Source: Streptomyces justiciae (lineage in GTDB: Bacteria; Actinomycetota; Actinomycetes; Streptomycetales; Streptomycetaceae). From it: a stretch of DNA of 64,000 nucleotides. Both the position numbers and the translations under genes were made by a program. The notes below the pieces were generated by a model. It made no database searches and had not been told where the DNA came from. It saw nothing but the letters and a program-made list of their open reading frames with translations. Shown piece after piece: positions 8,778 to 15,735 of this stretch; within the stretch, counting starts at the first letter, position 1; each line of letters opens with the position of its first letter. The stretch covers positions 1 through 64,000 of the forward strand of contig NZ_JADDXU010000025.1 of assembly GCF_015163075.1 (NCBI RefSeq). Reading direction: 5' to 3'.

Positions 8778-9845
8778 TCACAGATCCAGGACGAGGCGTT
8801 CGCCCTCCGGGGCGCGGGAGACGCAGACGAGCATCTCGCCGGCCGTGCGCTCCGCGTCGGTGAGCCGGCGGTCGCGGTGTTCGACCGGTCCGGCGAGGAC
8901 CCGCTGGCGGCAGACCCCGCAGAAGCCCTGCCGGCAGGAGTACGCGGCGGCGGGGACGGCCTCGCTCAGCACGTCGAGCGCCGAGCGGTCGGCGGGGACG
9001 GTCAACGTCCGGCCGCTGCGGGCCAGTTGGAGTTCGAAGGGGCGGCCGTCGCGGATCGGGGCCGGGGCGAAGCGCTCGAAGTGCAGGCCTGCGGCGGGGC
9101 TGTCGTCGAAGGCCGCCCGGACGCCGTCGAGCATGGGCCCGGGGCCGCAGGCGTAGACGGCGGCCCCGGCCTGGGCGCGGCTGAGCAGGTCGCTGGCGTC
9201 GGGGATGCCGTGTTCGTCGTCGGCCAGGATCTCGACCGGGCCGCGCAGTTGCCGCAGTTCGTCGGTGAACGGCAGGGTGGCGCGGCTGCGGCCGGTGTGC
9301 ACGAGCCGCCAGTCCAGGCCGAGCCGGGCGGCCTCGCGGGCCATCGGCAGGAGGGGCGTGATGCCGATGCCGCCGGCGATGAGCAGCACGCGGGGCTCGG
9401 CGGCGAACGGGAAGGCGTTGCGGGGCCCCTTCACGGTGAGCCGGGTGCCTTCGGGCAGGTCGTCGTGCACCTCCACCGAGCCGCCACCGCCTGTCTCGAT
9501 GCGGCGGACGGCGATCCGGTAGGCCGTGCGGTCGGCGGGGTCGCCGCACAGGGAGTACTGGCGTCGGCGGCCGGAGGGCAGCTGGAGGTCTAGGTGGGCG
9601 CCGGGCTGCCAGGCGGGCAGGCGCGTACCGTCCGGTGCGGCGAGGCGCAGGGAGACGACGCCGTCGGCTTCTGTGCGGCGGGCGGCGACCACCAGGTTCA
9701 GCGGGGGTGTGGTCCGGGCGGCGGGGGTGCGGCGGCGGCACGGCCGGGTGGAGAAGGGGATGTAGGTGTCGCCGAAGGCAGTCAGTGCCCGCATGAAGCG
9801 GTCGGCGCGGGGTCTGCCGTACAGGTCGAGCGGCGGCGAGCTCAT
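8778..9845 (-). CDS. PDR/VanB-family oxidoreductase (FMN- and 2Fe-2S-dependent)
   Basis: An electron-transfer protein of 355 residues starting at ATG 9845. A 40-residue N-terminal extension is followed by a flavin-binding barrel (R-R-Q-Y-S-L-C-G-D), the pyridine-nucleotide site LLIAGGIGITPLLPMA, and YACGPGPMLDGV. A C-terminal ferredoxin domain has cysteines C-R-Q-G-F-C-G-V-C and a final L-V-C-V. This is the phthalate-dioxygenase-reductase/VanB order: flavin, NAD, then Fe-S. Such proteins feed an oxygenase. The gene begins 23 bp after the stop of the ferritin-like di-iron gene, which is the obvious electron acceptor. Confidence 0.92.
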   Translation of the reverse strand: MSSPPLDLYGRPRADRFMRALTAFGDTYIPFSTRPCRRRTPAARTTPPLNLVVAARRTEADGVVSLRLAAPDGTRLPAWQPGAHLDLQLPSGRRRQYSLCGDPADRTAYRIAVRRIETGGGGSVEVHDDLPEGTRLTVKGPRNAFPFAAEPRVLLIAGGIGITPLLPMAREAARLGLDWRLVHTGRSRATLPFTDELRQLRGPVEILADDEHGIPDASDLLSRAQAGAAVYACGPGPMLDGVRAAFDDSPAAGLHFERFAPAPIRDGRPFELQLARSGRTLTVPADRSALDVLSEAVPAAAYSCRQGFCGVCRQRVLAGPVEHRDRRLTDAERTAGEMLVCVSRAPEGERLVLDL

Positions 9846-9868
9846 GAGCGGGGGTCCTGTTCGTTCGG

Positions 9869-10771
9869 TCAGTGGGCGGCGCGGGCGGCCGGGGACGTGG
9901 CGAGGTAGGCGATCGCCTGCCGGGTCGAGCCCTCCTGGGTGGGGTGGTAGCCGCGCTTGAGGTACCGCGTCGCGGAGCGCAGGCCGGTACCCAGTCCCGG
10001 CACGAGCCCGCGCCGGGACGCCGCGAGGTATCCACGCCAGGTCGCCTTGCGCTGCCGCCCGGCGGGCTGCGGGTCGGCGCCCATCAGGAAACGCGCGCCG
10101 CGGACCCACAGCCCGAGCAGGACGGGGAGGGCGATGCCCAGGGCGCGGATCCGCCGTACATAGCCCGGGTCGAGATGGGTCAGCAGGTCGTACGCCACGC
10201 TGCGGTGCTCGACCTCTTCCGCGCCGTGCCAGCGCAGCAGATCCAGCATCACCGGGTCGCTGCCGGCCTCGTCCAGGGCGTGGGCGTTGAGCACCCAGTC
10301 ACCGAGGAAGGCGGTGAAGTGCTCGATCGCCGCGATGACCGCCACGCGTTCGACGACGTGCTGCCGGGCCCGCTCCTCGGAGAACTCCGGGCGGTCCCCC
10401 AGCACCCGGTGGAACAGCCACTCGACCTGTCGGAGGTACGGCCCCGGGTCCAGCCCCTTGGCCAGCAGGTGATCGACCACGCCTTGGTGGGCCTCGGCGT
10501 GGATGGCCTCCTGACCGATGAACCCGAGGACGTCCTCCCGCAGCCGGTAGTCGGTGATCAGCGGGAGGGCCTGCTTGAAGACGCGGACGAACCAGCGTTC
10601 GCCCTCGGGCAGCAGCAGGTGCAGGACGTTGATGGTGTGGGTGGCCATGGGCTCGCCCGGTATCCAGTGCATCGGAAGCCGCGACCAGTCGAACTGGACG
10701 TCGCGCGGCTCCAGGACGAGGTTGTCGTGCTCGCGATCCGGGAACCCGGCGGCGGGCTGGGCAGGGGACAT
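9869..10771 (-). CDS. Ferritin-like di-iron protein (PF10118, annotated as metal-dependent hydrolase)
   Basis: A protein of 300 residues from the family usually called predicted metal-dependent hydrolase (COG3687). Its acidic and His residues fit a four-helix di-iron centre: Glu58 in P-E-G-E-R-W-F, Glu88-x-x-His91 in Q-E-A-I-H, Glu150 in I-E-H-F and Glu186-x-x-His189 in E-E-V-E-H. That is the E, ExxH, E, ExxH set of ferritin-like oxidases and oxygenases. It is the first gene of the operon and is followed directly by a flavin/2Fe-2S reductase, so I favour an oxygenase role over hydrolysis. The family assignment is firm; the reaction is inference. Confidence 0.85.
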   Translation of the reverse strand: MSPAQPAAGFPDREHDNLVLEPRDVQFDWSRLPMHWIPGEPMATHTINVLHLLLPEGERWFVRVFKQALPLITDYRLREDVLGFIGQEAIHAEAHQGVVDHLLAKGLDPGPYLRQVEWLFHRVLGDRPEFSEERARQHVVERVAVIAAIEHFTAFLGDWVLNAHALDEAGSDPVMLDLLRWHGAEEVEHRSVAYDLLTHLDPGYVRRIRALGIALPVLLGLWVRGARFLMGADPQPAGRQRKATWRGYLAASRRGLVPGLGTGLRSATRYLKRGYHPTQEGSTRQAIAYLATSPAARAAH

Positions 10772-10852
10772 GGAAGCGCTCCTCCGTCACGTAGAGGGGG
10801 CTGGAGGGGGTGAGGGCACGCGCCGGATCCGGCTCAGGACGGCGAGCCCTTA

Positions 10853-10896
10853 TTGAGGATTACTCAACAGTACGCACTATTGAGTTTCCGTCAATA
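10853..10896. promoter_or_regulatory. Clustered inverted repeats between the di-iron operon and its TetR gene (putative operators)
   Basis: The divergent intergenic region contains TTGAG-5-CTCAA (10853-10867) and TATTGA-7-TCAATA (10878-10896). A third pairing joins them: ACTCAA with TTGAGT, 11 bp apart. The sites share an ATTGAG core and run up to the ribosome-binding AGGA of the TetR gene. The position suits a TetR repressor that controls both itself and the operon reading left. The core is AT-rich in a very GC-rich background, which adds weight. Confidence 0.7.
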
Positions 10897-10906
10897 GGAT
10901 GGGCGC

Positions 10907-11548
10907 ATGGCTCCTTCCTCCACGCCCCGCGGCTCCCGGCTGCTTCCTTCCGAGCGGCGCGACCAGATCCTGGCCGTCGCCCGTCAGACCCTGGAGAAGC
11001 AGACGATCGACGACATCACGGTCGAGTCCGTGGCCGGCGAAGCGGGAGTCTCGCCCGGGCTGCTCTTCCACTACTTCGGATCACAGCGCAAGTTCCGGCA
11101 CGCCATCCTCCAGGCCGCCTCGGACGAACTCCTCACCCATCTGCGCCCCGACCCGTCCCTCAGCCCCGTCGAGCAGCTGCGCACCGGCATCGAGACCTTC
11201 GTCGCGTACGTGGCCCGGCACCCCGCGGTCTACCGCGCCGTGACCCGGCTCAACACCGGCGGCACCGTGCGCACGCTGCACAGCTCGGTCCGGGCCACGC
11301 TCGCGGGGTGGATCACCGAGGCCTTCGTCGCGGCCGATGCGCCCGCCAGCCCCGCTCTCGGTATGTCCGTGGCCGGCTGGCTGGCGTACATGGAGGAGGT
11401 CGTCCTGGCCTGGCTCGACAAGCCGGACATCGAGCAGGACGAGCTCATCGACCTGTGCGAGCGCGTGTTCTATCAGATCGTCATGGTCACGCTGGACGAC
11501 ACGGAGCAGTACGAGCAGCTGCTGAGCCGTATGCAGGAGCGTGCCTGA
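10907..11548 (+). CDS. TetR-family transcriptional regulator
   Basis: A protein of 213 residues with a TetR N-terminal domain: R-R-D-Q-I-L-A-V-A, then I-T-V-E-S-V-A-G-E-A-G-V-S-P-G-L-L-F-H-Y-F. The helical C-terminal ligand domain has no recognisable specificity motif. The ATG at 10907 follows AGGA with a 7-bp gap. It is divergent from the four-gene di-iron/reductase/hydrolase operon, and several inverted repeats lie in the 135-bp gap. It is therefore the likely local repressor, presumably released by the substrate or an early intermediate. Confidence 0.9.
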   Translation: MAPSSTPRGSRLLPSERRDQILAVARQTLEKQTIDDITVESVAGEAGVSPGLLFHYFGSQRKFRHAILQAASDELLTHLRPDPSLSPVEQLRTGIETFVAYVARHPAVYRAVTRLNTGGTVRTLHSSVRATLAGWITEAFVAADAPASPALGMSVAGWLAYMEEVVLAWLDKPDIEQDELIDLCERVFYQIVMVTLDDTEQYEQLLSRMQERA

Positions 11549-11599
11549 CGGGCGTGCGGTGATCGCAGCCCGCTCACCCGGACTGCGGCTTCGCGCCTG

Positions 11600-12289
11600 T
11601 CACAGTGACGCCCCGGCGCACTGGACGATCTGCTGGCCGGTGATCGCGCCGCCCTCCGGTCCGAGGAGGAAGGCCGTGAGGCCCGCGACCTCGTCGGGCG
11701 AGACGAGCCGGCCGAGCGGTGGGAGAACCGGGGGCGTGCCGGCGCGGCCGGGGTCGGACAGCATCGGGGTGTCGGTCGGGCCGGGGGCGATGACGTTGAC
11801 GGTGATGGCCCGGTCGGCCAGTTCGGCGGCCCACGCGCGGGCGAGTGCGGGCAGCGCCGCCTTGGTCGCGGCGTACTGGCTCTTGCCGGGCACGCCGGTC
11901 GCGGTGCGGCTGCCGAGGAGGATCACGCGGGCCCCGTCGGGCAGCCGGGCGGCGAGGGTGTCGAGGAGGACCGTGGCGGCCTGGACGTGGACGCGCCACA
12001 TCAGTTCGCCGTCCTCGGCGGAGAGCGCACCCAGCCGCGCGGAGCGCTGAATTCCGGCCGCGTGCACGACCGCGTCGGGAGCCGACACTCCCTCAAGGGC
12101 CCGGACCAGCGCCGCGGATTCGGTCACGTCCGCCTCGAGCCAGGTCAGCCCGTCCGCGGGCGTCGGGGGACGGCGGCTGATGCCGGTGACCCGCCATCCG
12201 TCCCGCAGCAGGCGGTGGCTGATCGCCGCTCCGATCCCCGAACTGACCCCGGTGACCAGGGCATGCCGTGTACCTTCCTGGACGGCCAT
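11600..12289 (-). CDS. Short-chain dehydrogenase/reductase
   Basis: A classical SDR of 229 residues with cofactor loop T-G-V-S-S-G-I-G, HAAGI, the catalytic pair in S-Q-Y-A-A-T-K, and N-V-I-A-P-G-P-T-D-T-P. The ATG at 12289 shares one base with the stop of the upstream DeoR gene (TGATG), so the two are translationally coupled. This argues against the longer open frame upstream. Co-transcription with DeoR and the kinase-PdxA gene suggests oxidation of a sugar-derived alcohol in the same pathway. The cofactor preference is not evident. Confidence 0.87.
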   Translation of the reverse strand: MAVQEGTRHALVTGVSSGIGAAISHRLLRDGWRVTGISRRPPTPADGLTWLEADVTESAALVRALEGVSAPDAVVHAAGIQRSARLGALSAEDGELMWRVHVQAATVLLDTLAARLPDGARVILLGSRTATGVPGKSQYAATKAALPALARAWAAELADRAITVNVIAPGPTDTPMLSDPGRAGTPPVLPPLGRLVSPDEVAGLTAFLLGPEGGAITGQQIVQCAGASL

Positions 12290-13098
12290 CAGGCGGGCTC
12301 CTGGTGTTCCGGCTCCGCGGGCGGGGGCACCTCCGCCAGGACCACCTCGACCTCGCGCCCGCGCAGTTCGGCCACGATCGCCGGGTCCGCGCCGTCGTCG
12401 GTGATCAGGGTCCAGCCTGCGGGCAGGGCCGCCCAGGCGTGGAAGGGGCGACGGCCGAGCTTGGCCGCGTGGGCGAGCACGTACACGTGGTCGGCGCGGC
12501 GGGCCATCAGTTCCTTCAGCCGGGTCTGGCGCAGGTCGGCCTCGCAGATGCCGTGCTCGGGCGAGATGCCGTCGGTGCCGAGGAAGACGCGGTCGAAGGT
12601 CAGACGTTCCAGCGCGGCCTCGGTCAGCGGGCCGACGAAACCCTGGCTGAGCGGCCGTAGCGTGCCGCCGAGGCATTCGACGTGCACCGTCTCGACATCG
12701 GCGAGTTCCTGAAGGGCCGTCAATCCCGTGGTGGCGACCGTGAGTTCCTTCGCCGAGCGCAGCTCGTGGGCGAGGGCGCCCACGGTCGATCCGGCGTCCA
12801 GGAGGACCGTCTCCCCCGCGCGCACCTCCGCTGCGGCCCGGCGCGCGATGGCCCGCTTCGCCTCGAACGCCTCGCCGGTACGCTGCCGCAGCGATGCCTC
12901 GGGATGCGCGGTCAGCGCCATGGCGCCGCCGTAGGTGCGGGCGAGCCGGCCGTCGGCGGTCAGCTTGGCGAGGTCGCGGCGGATCGTGGACGCGGTGACG
13001 CCGAAGCGCTGGGACAGTTCCTCGACGCTGGTCAGGCCGGTCGTGGTGGCCAGGTGCAGGATCCGGTCGCGCCGGGCCTGGGAGCCGTTGGGAGACAT
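12289..13098 (-). CDS. DeoR/GlpR-family transcriptional regulator
   Basis: A protein of 269 residues. The N-terminal winged helix contains V-E-E-L-S-Q-R-F-G-V-T-A-S-T-I-R-R-D-L, the DeoR signature. The C-terminal DeoRC domain resembles a sugar isomerase fold and senses phosphorylated sugars: LLDAGSTVGALA, then F-L-G-T-D-G-I-S. It is encoded 78 bp after the PdxA gene and overlaps the SDR. Palindromes with the core TGCGCGATCyGCGC between the divergent kinase and transporter genes are its likely operators. The inducer is probably a phosphorylated four- or five-carbon acid sugar. Confidence 0.9.
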   Translation of the reverse strand: MSPNGSQARRDRILHLATTTGLTSVEELSQRFGVTASTIRRDLAKLTADGRLARTYGGAMALTAHPEASLRQRTGEAFEAKRAIARRAAAEVRAGETVLLDAGSTVGALAHELRSAKELTVATTGLTALQELADVETVHVECLGGTLRPLSQGFVGPLTEAALERLTFDRVFLGTDGISPEHGICEADLRQTRLKELMARRADHVYVLAHAAKLGRRPFHAWAALPAGWTLITDDGADPAIVAELRGREVEVVLAEVPPPAEPEHQEPA

Positions 13099-13176
13099 CT
13101 GTCGTGAGGTCCTTCGCTGCGTGGGCTGCTGGGCGGCGGTCTCAGGGGCCGGTCGCCGGCCCGGTCACCGCGCCGG

Positions 13177-14205
13177 TCAGGGGGCCGGTACGGACGACAT
13201 CTCGGCTGCCTGGCGCAGAGCCTCGACCATGCTACCGGCCTCGGCGACGCCCTTCCCGGCGATGTCGAAGGCCGTTCCGTGGTCGACGGAGGTGCGGATG
13301 ACGGGCAGGCCCACGGTCATGTTGACGCCCGCCTCGATGCCCAACACCTTGACCGGGCCGTGCCCTTGGTCGTGGTACATGGCGACGATCAGGTCGTAGT
13401 CGCCGCGCCCGGCGAGGAAGAAGGCAGTGTCGGCGGGGAGCGGGCCGCGCGCGTCGATGCCGTCCGCGCGCAGCACCTCTAGGGCGGGGACGATCTTCTC
13501 CTCCTCCTCGCCGTAGCCGAAGAGGCCGTTCTCACCGGCGTGCGGGTTGATGCCGCACACTCCGATGACCGGCTTCGCGACGCCCGCCCGGACCATCGCC
13601 TCGTGACCGCGGCGTACGGTGCGTTCGACGAGGCCGGGCTCGATGCGGTTCACGGCGTCGATCAGGCCGATGTGGGTGGTGACGTGAATGACCTTCACCT
13701 TGGGCGTCGACAGCATCATCGACACCTCGTCCACGCCTGTGAGGTGGGCCAGCAGCTCGGTGTGGCCGGGGTAGACGTGTCCGGCGGCGTGCAGGGCCTC
13801 CTTGTTGAGGGGGGCGGTGCAGATGCCGTGGACGGCGCCCTTCATCGCGAGGTCGGCGGCCACCCGCACGTACTGGTAGGCGCCCTCGCCGGCGACCGGG
13901 GACAGTTCGCCCCAGGGCAGGTCGGCGGGCAGCAGGCCGAGGTCGACGACGTTGATGCGGCCCGGCGTGAACTCGGCCTCGTCCGGGCTCTCCACGGGCA
14001 CGATGTCGCAGTCGACGCCCAGGATCGCGGCGGCCTGCCGCAGCCGTTCGGCGTCGCCGATGACGACGGGACGGCAGCGGGCGAGGGTGTCTGGGTGCAG
14101 CAGCGCCGGGACGATCACCTCGGGGCCGATGCCCGCGCCGTCTCCCATGGTTACCGCGATGAGGGGCAGTGTGCTGCGGTCGTCGGCGGTGGGGGTGGCG
14201 TTCAC
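13177..14205 (-). CDS. pdxA: PdxA-family 4-phospho-acid-sugar dehydrogenase (PdxA2 type), internal start
   Basis: A complete PdxA domain of 342 residues from GTG 14205, with AAGGAG eight bases upstream. Motifs include VTMGDGAGIGPEV, T-T-H-I-G-L-I-D-A-V-N-R-I, G-I-N-P-H-A-G-E-N-G, Y-H-D-Q-G-H-G-P-V-K and S-V-D-H-G-T-A-F-D; the three His residues are metal ligands. Beside a DUF1537 kinase, PdxA proteins usually act in D-threonate or related catabolism (4-phospho-D-threonate to dihydroxyacetone phosphate and CO2), not in vitamin B6 synthesis. The same frame continues upstream into the kinase. The product may be free, fused, or both. Confidence 0.88.
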   Translation of the reverse strand: MNATPTADDRSTLPLIAVTMGDGAGIGPEVIVPALLHPDTLARCRPVVIGDAERLRQAAAILGVDCDIVPVESPDEAEFTPGRINVVDLGLLPADLPWGELSPVAGEGAYQYVRVAADLAMKGAVHGICTAPLNKEALHAAGHVYPGHTELLAHLTGVDEVSMMLSTPKVKVIHVTTHIGLIDAVNRIEPGLVERTVRRGHEAMVRAGVAKPVIGVCGINPHAGENGLFGYGEEEEKIVPALEVLRADGIDARGPLPADTAFFLAGRGDYDLIVAMYHDQGHGPVKVLGIEAGVNMTVGLPVIRTSVDHGTAFDIAGKGVAEAGSMVEALRQAAEMSSVPAP

Positions 14206-15525
14206 CAGGGGGTCTCCTTGCGGTGAGGGGTGGAGCGGTGAGCGGTGGGAGAAATCCAGGTCGTGCGGTGCTCGGTGGAAGAGGTCCAGGTCGTGCGGTG
14301 CTCGGTGGAAGGGGTCCGGGTCGTGCGGTGCGACGTGGAAGAGGTCCGGCTTGAGCGCCGCGGCGATGCGCAGCAGCGAGTCGGTGTCGCCGAAGCTGCC
14401 GGGCCGGGTGACGACATGGCGGCCGTCCGGTGTTTCGGCGCGGACGGCGCCGTGGTGGATCTGGCCGAGGGCTGTCAGGTGCCGTACGTCCAGGGCGTCG
14501 AGCACCCGGCGGGCTGTCTCGCCGCCGGTCAGGACGAGGTCGGCGTCGCGCGCGTGGTCGGCTGCGAGGCGCGCGAGTGTGAGCACCGCTCGCAGGGCCG
14601 AACCGGGCTGGATGCCCCGGGTGTTGTCGATGCTGAGGACGGTCACGTCCGACGTGCCGTCGAGGGAAGGTCGTACGTCCGACAGCGGCTGGTCGAGCGG
14701 TACGGCGATGTGTCGCGCACCGCGCGCGGTGAGTTGCGCGATCTGCGCAACCGCGGTGGGTTCGGCGGTGCCCACGACGACCAGCAGGGGCCGCCGCCCG
14801 CGTCGTACCGATGGCGCAGCGGTCGCCGGTGCGGGTGCCGTCAGGCGCCCGACGGCCGCGGCGAGCCCGCCCGTGCCCATCAGCCGGACACCGGGCCCGC
14901 AGGCGAGGGCCGTCTCGGCGATCAGGTCCAGGTCGGCGTCGGTCTCGGCGTCGCAGAGCGGAAGGCGTCCGGTGGCGATCGTCTCCCGCAGCGCACGGGG
15001 CAACGAGCCGCCCCGTACCGCGTCCAGCGAGATGACCGTCGTACGGCTGTCCCCGAGCGCCTCGGCGACCGACCTCGGCGGTGCGGCGGCCTCCGCTCTC
15101 CAGGCGCCCGTGGTGTGCAGGGGAAAGCCGTCCAGGTGGACCACGCCCCCGCGGACCGTGCGGCCCAGGGCCGGCAGGGCGGTGGCGACGACGACGGCCT
15201 CGGCGCCGGTCGCGAAGGCGGACGTCTCGGCGGCGAGGTTGCCCCGCAGCAGGGAGTCGACCTTCTTCAGGACCAGGGTGTCCGTGGGTACGTCGGTCAG
15301 GGCCTCGCGCACGCGCCGGGCCGCGTCGGCCGCGGGCAGGCTGCGGGTGTCGAGGTCGACCACGACGGGCTCGCCGTTGCCCGGCGCGGACCACGGCGCG
15401 GGGCCGAGCACGATGCGGCCGCCGGGGACACCGAGCGCGACGGCGGTCTCCGCCGCCCCGGACAGGTCGTCGGCGAGGGCGAGGAGGTGGCGAGGCGCCG
15501 GGGTGCCGTGCAGCGGGATGGGCAT
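13177..15525 (-). CDS. Four-carbon acid sugar kinase (DUF1537) continuing in frame into PdxA-type dehydrogenase
   Basis: From ATG 15525 the frame runs 782 codons without a stop through two domains. Residues 1-430 are a DUF1537 kinase of the OtnK/DtnK type: L-A-L-A-D-D-L-S-G-A at the N-terminus and T-G-G-E-T-A-R-R in the nucleotide-binding half. After the normal family end (L-L-R-I-A-A-A-L-K-P), where a stop is usual, about 40 residues of a ten-residue repeat (F-H-R-A-P-H-D-L-D-L) lead into a full PdxA domain. Kinases of this family phosphorylate threonate or erythronate, and PdxA-type enzymes then oxidise and decarboxylate the product to dihydroxyacetone phosphate. An internal GTG with a good ribosome site means separate PdxA could also be made. 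Sequence upstream of 15525 in this frame is antisense shadow. Confidence 0.8.
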   Translation of the reverse strand: MPIPLHGTPAPRHLLALADDLSGAAETAVALGVPGGRIVLGPAPWSAPGNGEPVVVDLDTRSLPAADAARRVREALTDVPTDTLVLKKVDSLLRGNLAAETSAFATGAEAVVVATALPALGRTVRGGVVHLDGFPLHTTGAWRAEAAAPPRSVAEALGDSRTTVISLDAVRGGSLPRALRETIATGRLPLCDAETDADLDLIAETALACGPGVRLMGTGGLAAAVGRLTAPAPATAAPSVRRGRRPLLVVVGTAEPTAVAQIAQLTARGARHIAVPLDQPLSDVRPSLDGTSDVTVLSIDNTRGIQPGSALRAVLTLARLAADHARDADLVLTGGETARRVLDALDVRHLTALGQIHHGAVRAETPDGRHVVTRPGSFGDTDSLLRIAAALKPDLFHVAPHDPDPFHRAPHDLDLFHRAPHDLDFSHRSPLHPSPQGDPLVNATPTADDRSTLPLIAVTMGDGAGIGPEVIVPALLHPDTLARCRPVVIGDAERLRQAAAILGVDCDIVPVESPDEAEFTPGRINVVDLGLLPADLPWGELSPVAGEGAYQYVRVAADLAMKGAVHGICTAPLNKEALHAAGHVYPGHTELLAHLTGVDEVSMMLSTPKVKVIHVTTHIGLIDAVNRIEPGLVERTVRRGHEAMVRAGVAKPVIGVCGINPHAGENGLFGYGEEEEKIVPALEVLRADGIDARGPLPADTAFFLAGRGDYDLIVAMYHDQGHGPVKVLGIEAGVNMTVGLPVIRTSVDHGTAFDIAGKGVAEAGSMVEALRQAAEMSSVPAP
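14249..14350. repeat. 30-bp tandem repeat in the kinase-PdxA linker
   Basis: Just over three consecutive copies of a 30-bp unit, at 14249-14278, 14279-14308 and 14309-14338, with a partial copy to about 14350. On the minus strand each encodes a ten-residue unit of the form F-H-R-A-P-H-D-L-D-L. Copies differ at a few positions. The length is a multiple of three, so gain or loss of copies keeps the frame. Confidence 0.9.
14734..14750. promoter_or_regulatory. Intragenic DeoR-like palindrome within the kinase gene
   Basis: TTGCGCGATCTGCGCAA, a palindrome with six-base arms TTGCGC/GCGCAA, lies inside the kinase coding sequence. It matches the core of the two palindromes in the divergent promoter at 15596-15635. 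In the kinase it encodes V-A-Q-I-A-Q. It could be an auxiliary operator for repression by DNA looping, or a coding coincidence. Confidence 0.45.
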
Positions 15526-15595
15526 GTCCGCCTCCTGGGTCCTCGGTCGAAGGGAGGCGCACGGGGCGCCTCGGCGGCTCGATGATGACACATGC

Positions 15596-15635
15596 TGCGC
15601 GATCTGCGCGAGACCTCTTGCGCGATCCGCGCAAG
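15596..15635. promoter_or_regulatory. Paired operators between kinase-PdxA and transporter operons (putative DeoR sites)
   Basis: Two related sites: TGCGCGATCTGCGCG (15596-15610) and the palindrome CTTGCGCGATCCGCGCAAG (15617-15635, eight-base arms, three-base spacer). They share the core TGCGCGATCyGCGC about two helical turns apart. They lie between the divergent kinase-PdxA gene and the substrate-binding protein gene, so one regulator could silence both operons. The DeoR protein of the locus is the natural candidate. Confidence 0.7.
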
Positions 15636-15735
15636 CATGGAACGGTTTTCGCCGCGACAGAAACCGGTGGCGTCCCGAGGAACCTGGCCGCCGCCCCGAG
15701 CCGGTCGCCGCACCAGAACCCCCGAGAGGTCGACG

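Noticed and set aside
14249..14350. Regular 30-bp repeats resembling a CRISPR array
   Set aside because: The copies are directly adjacent without spacers and lie in an open coding frame.
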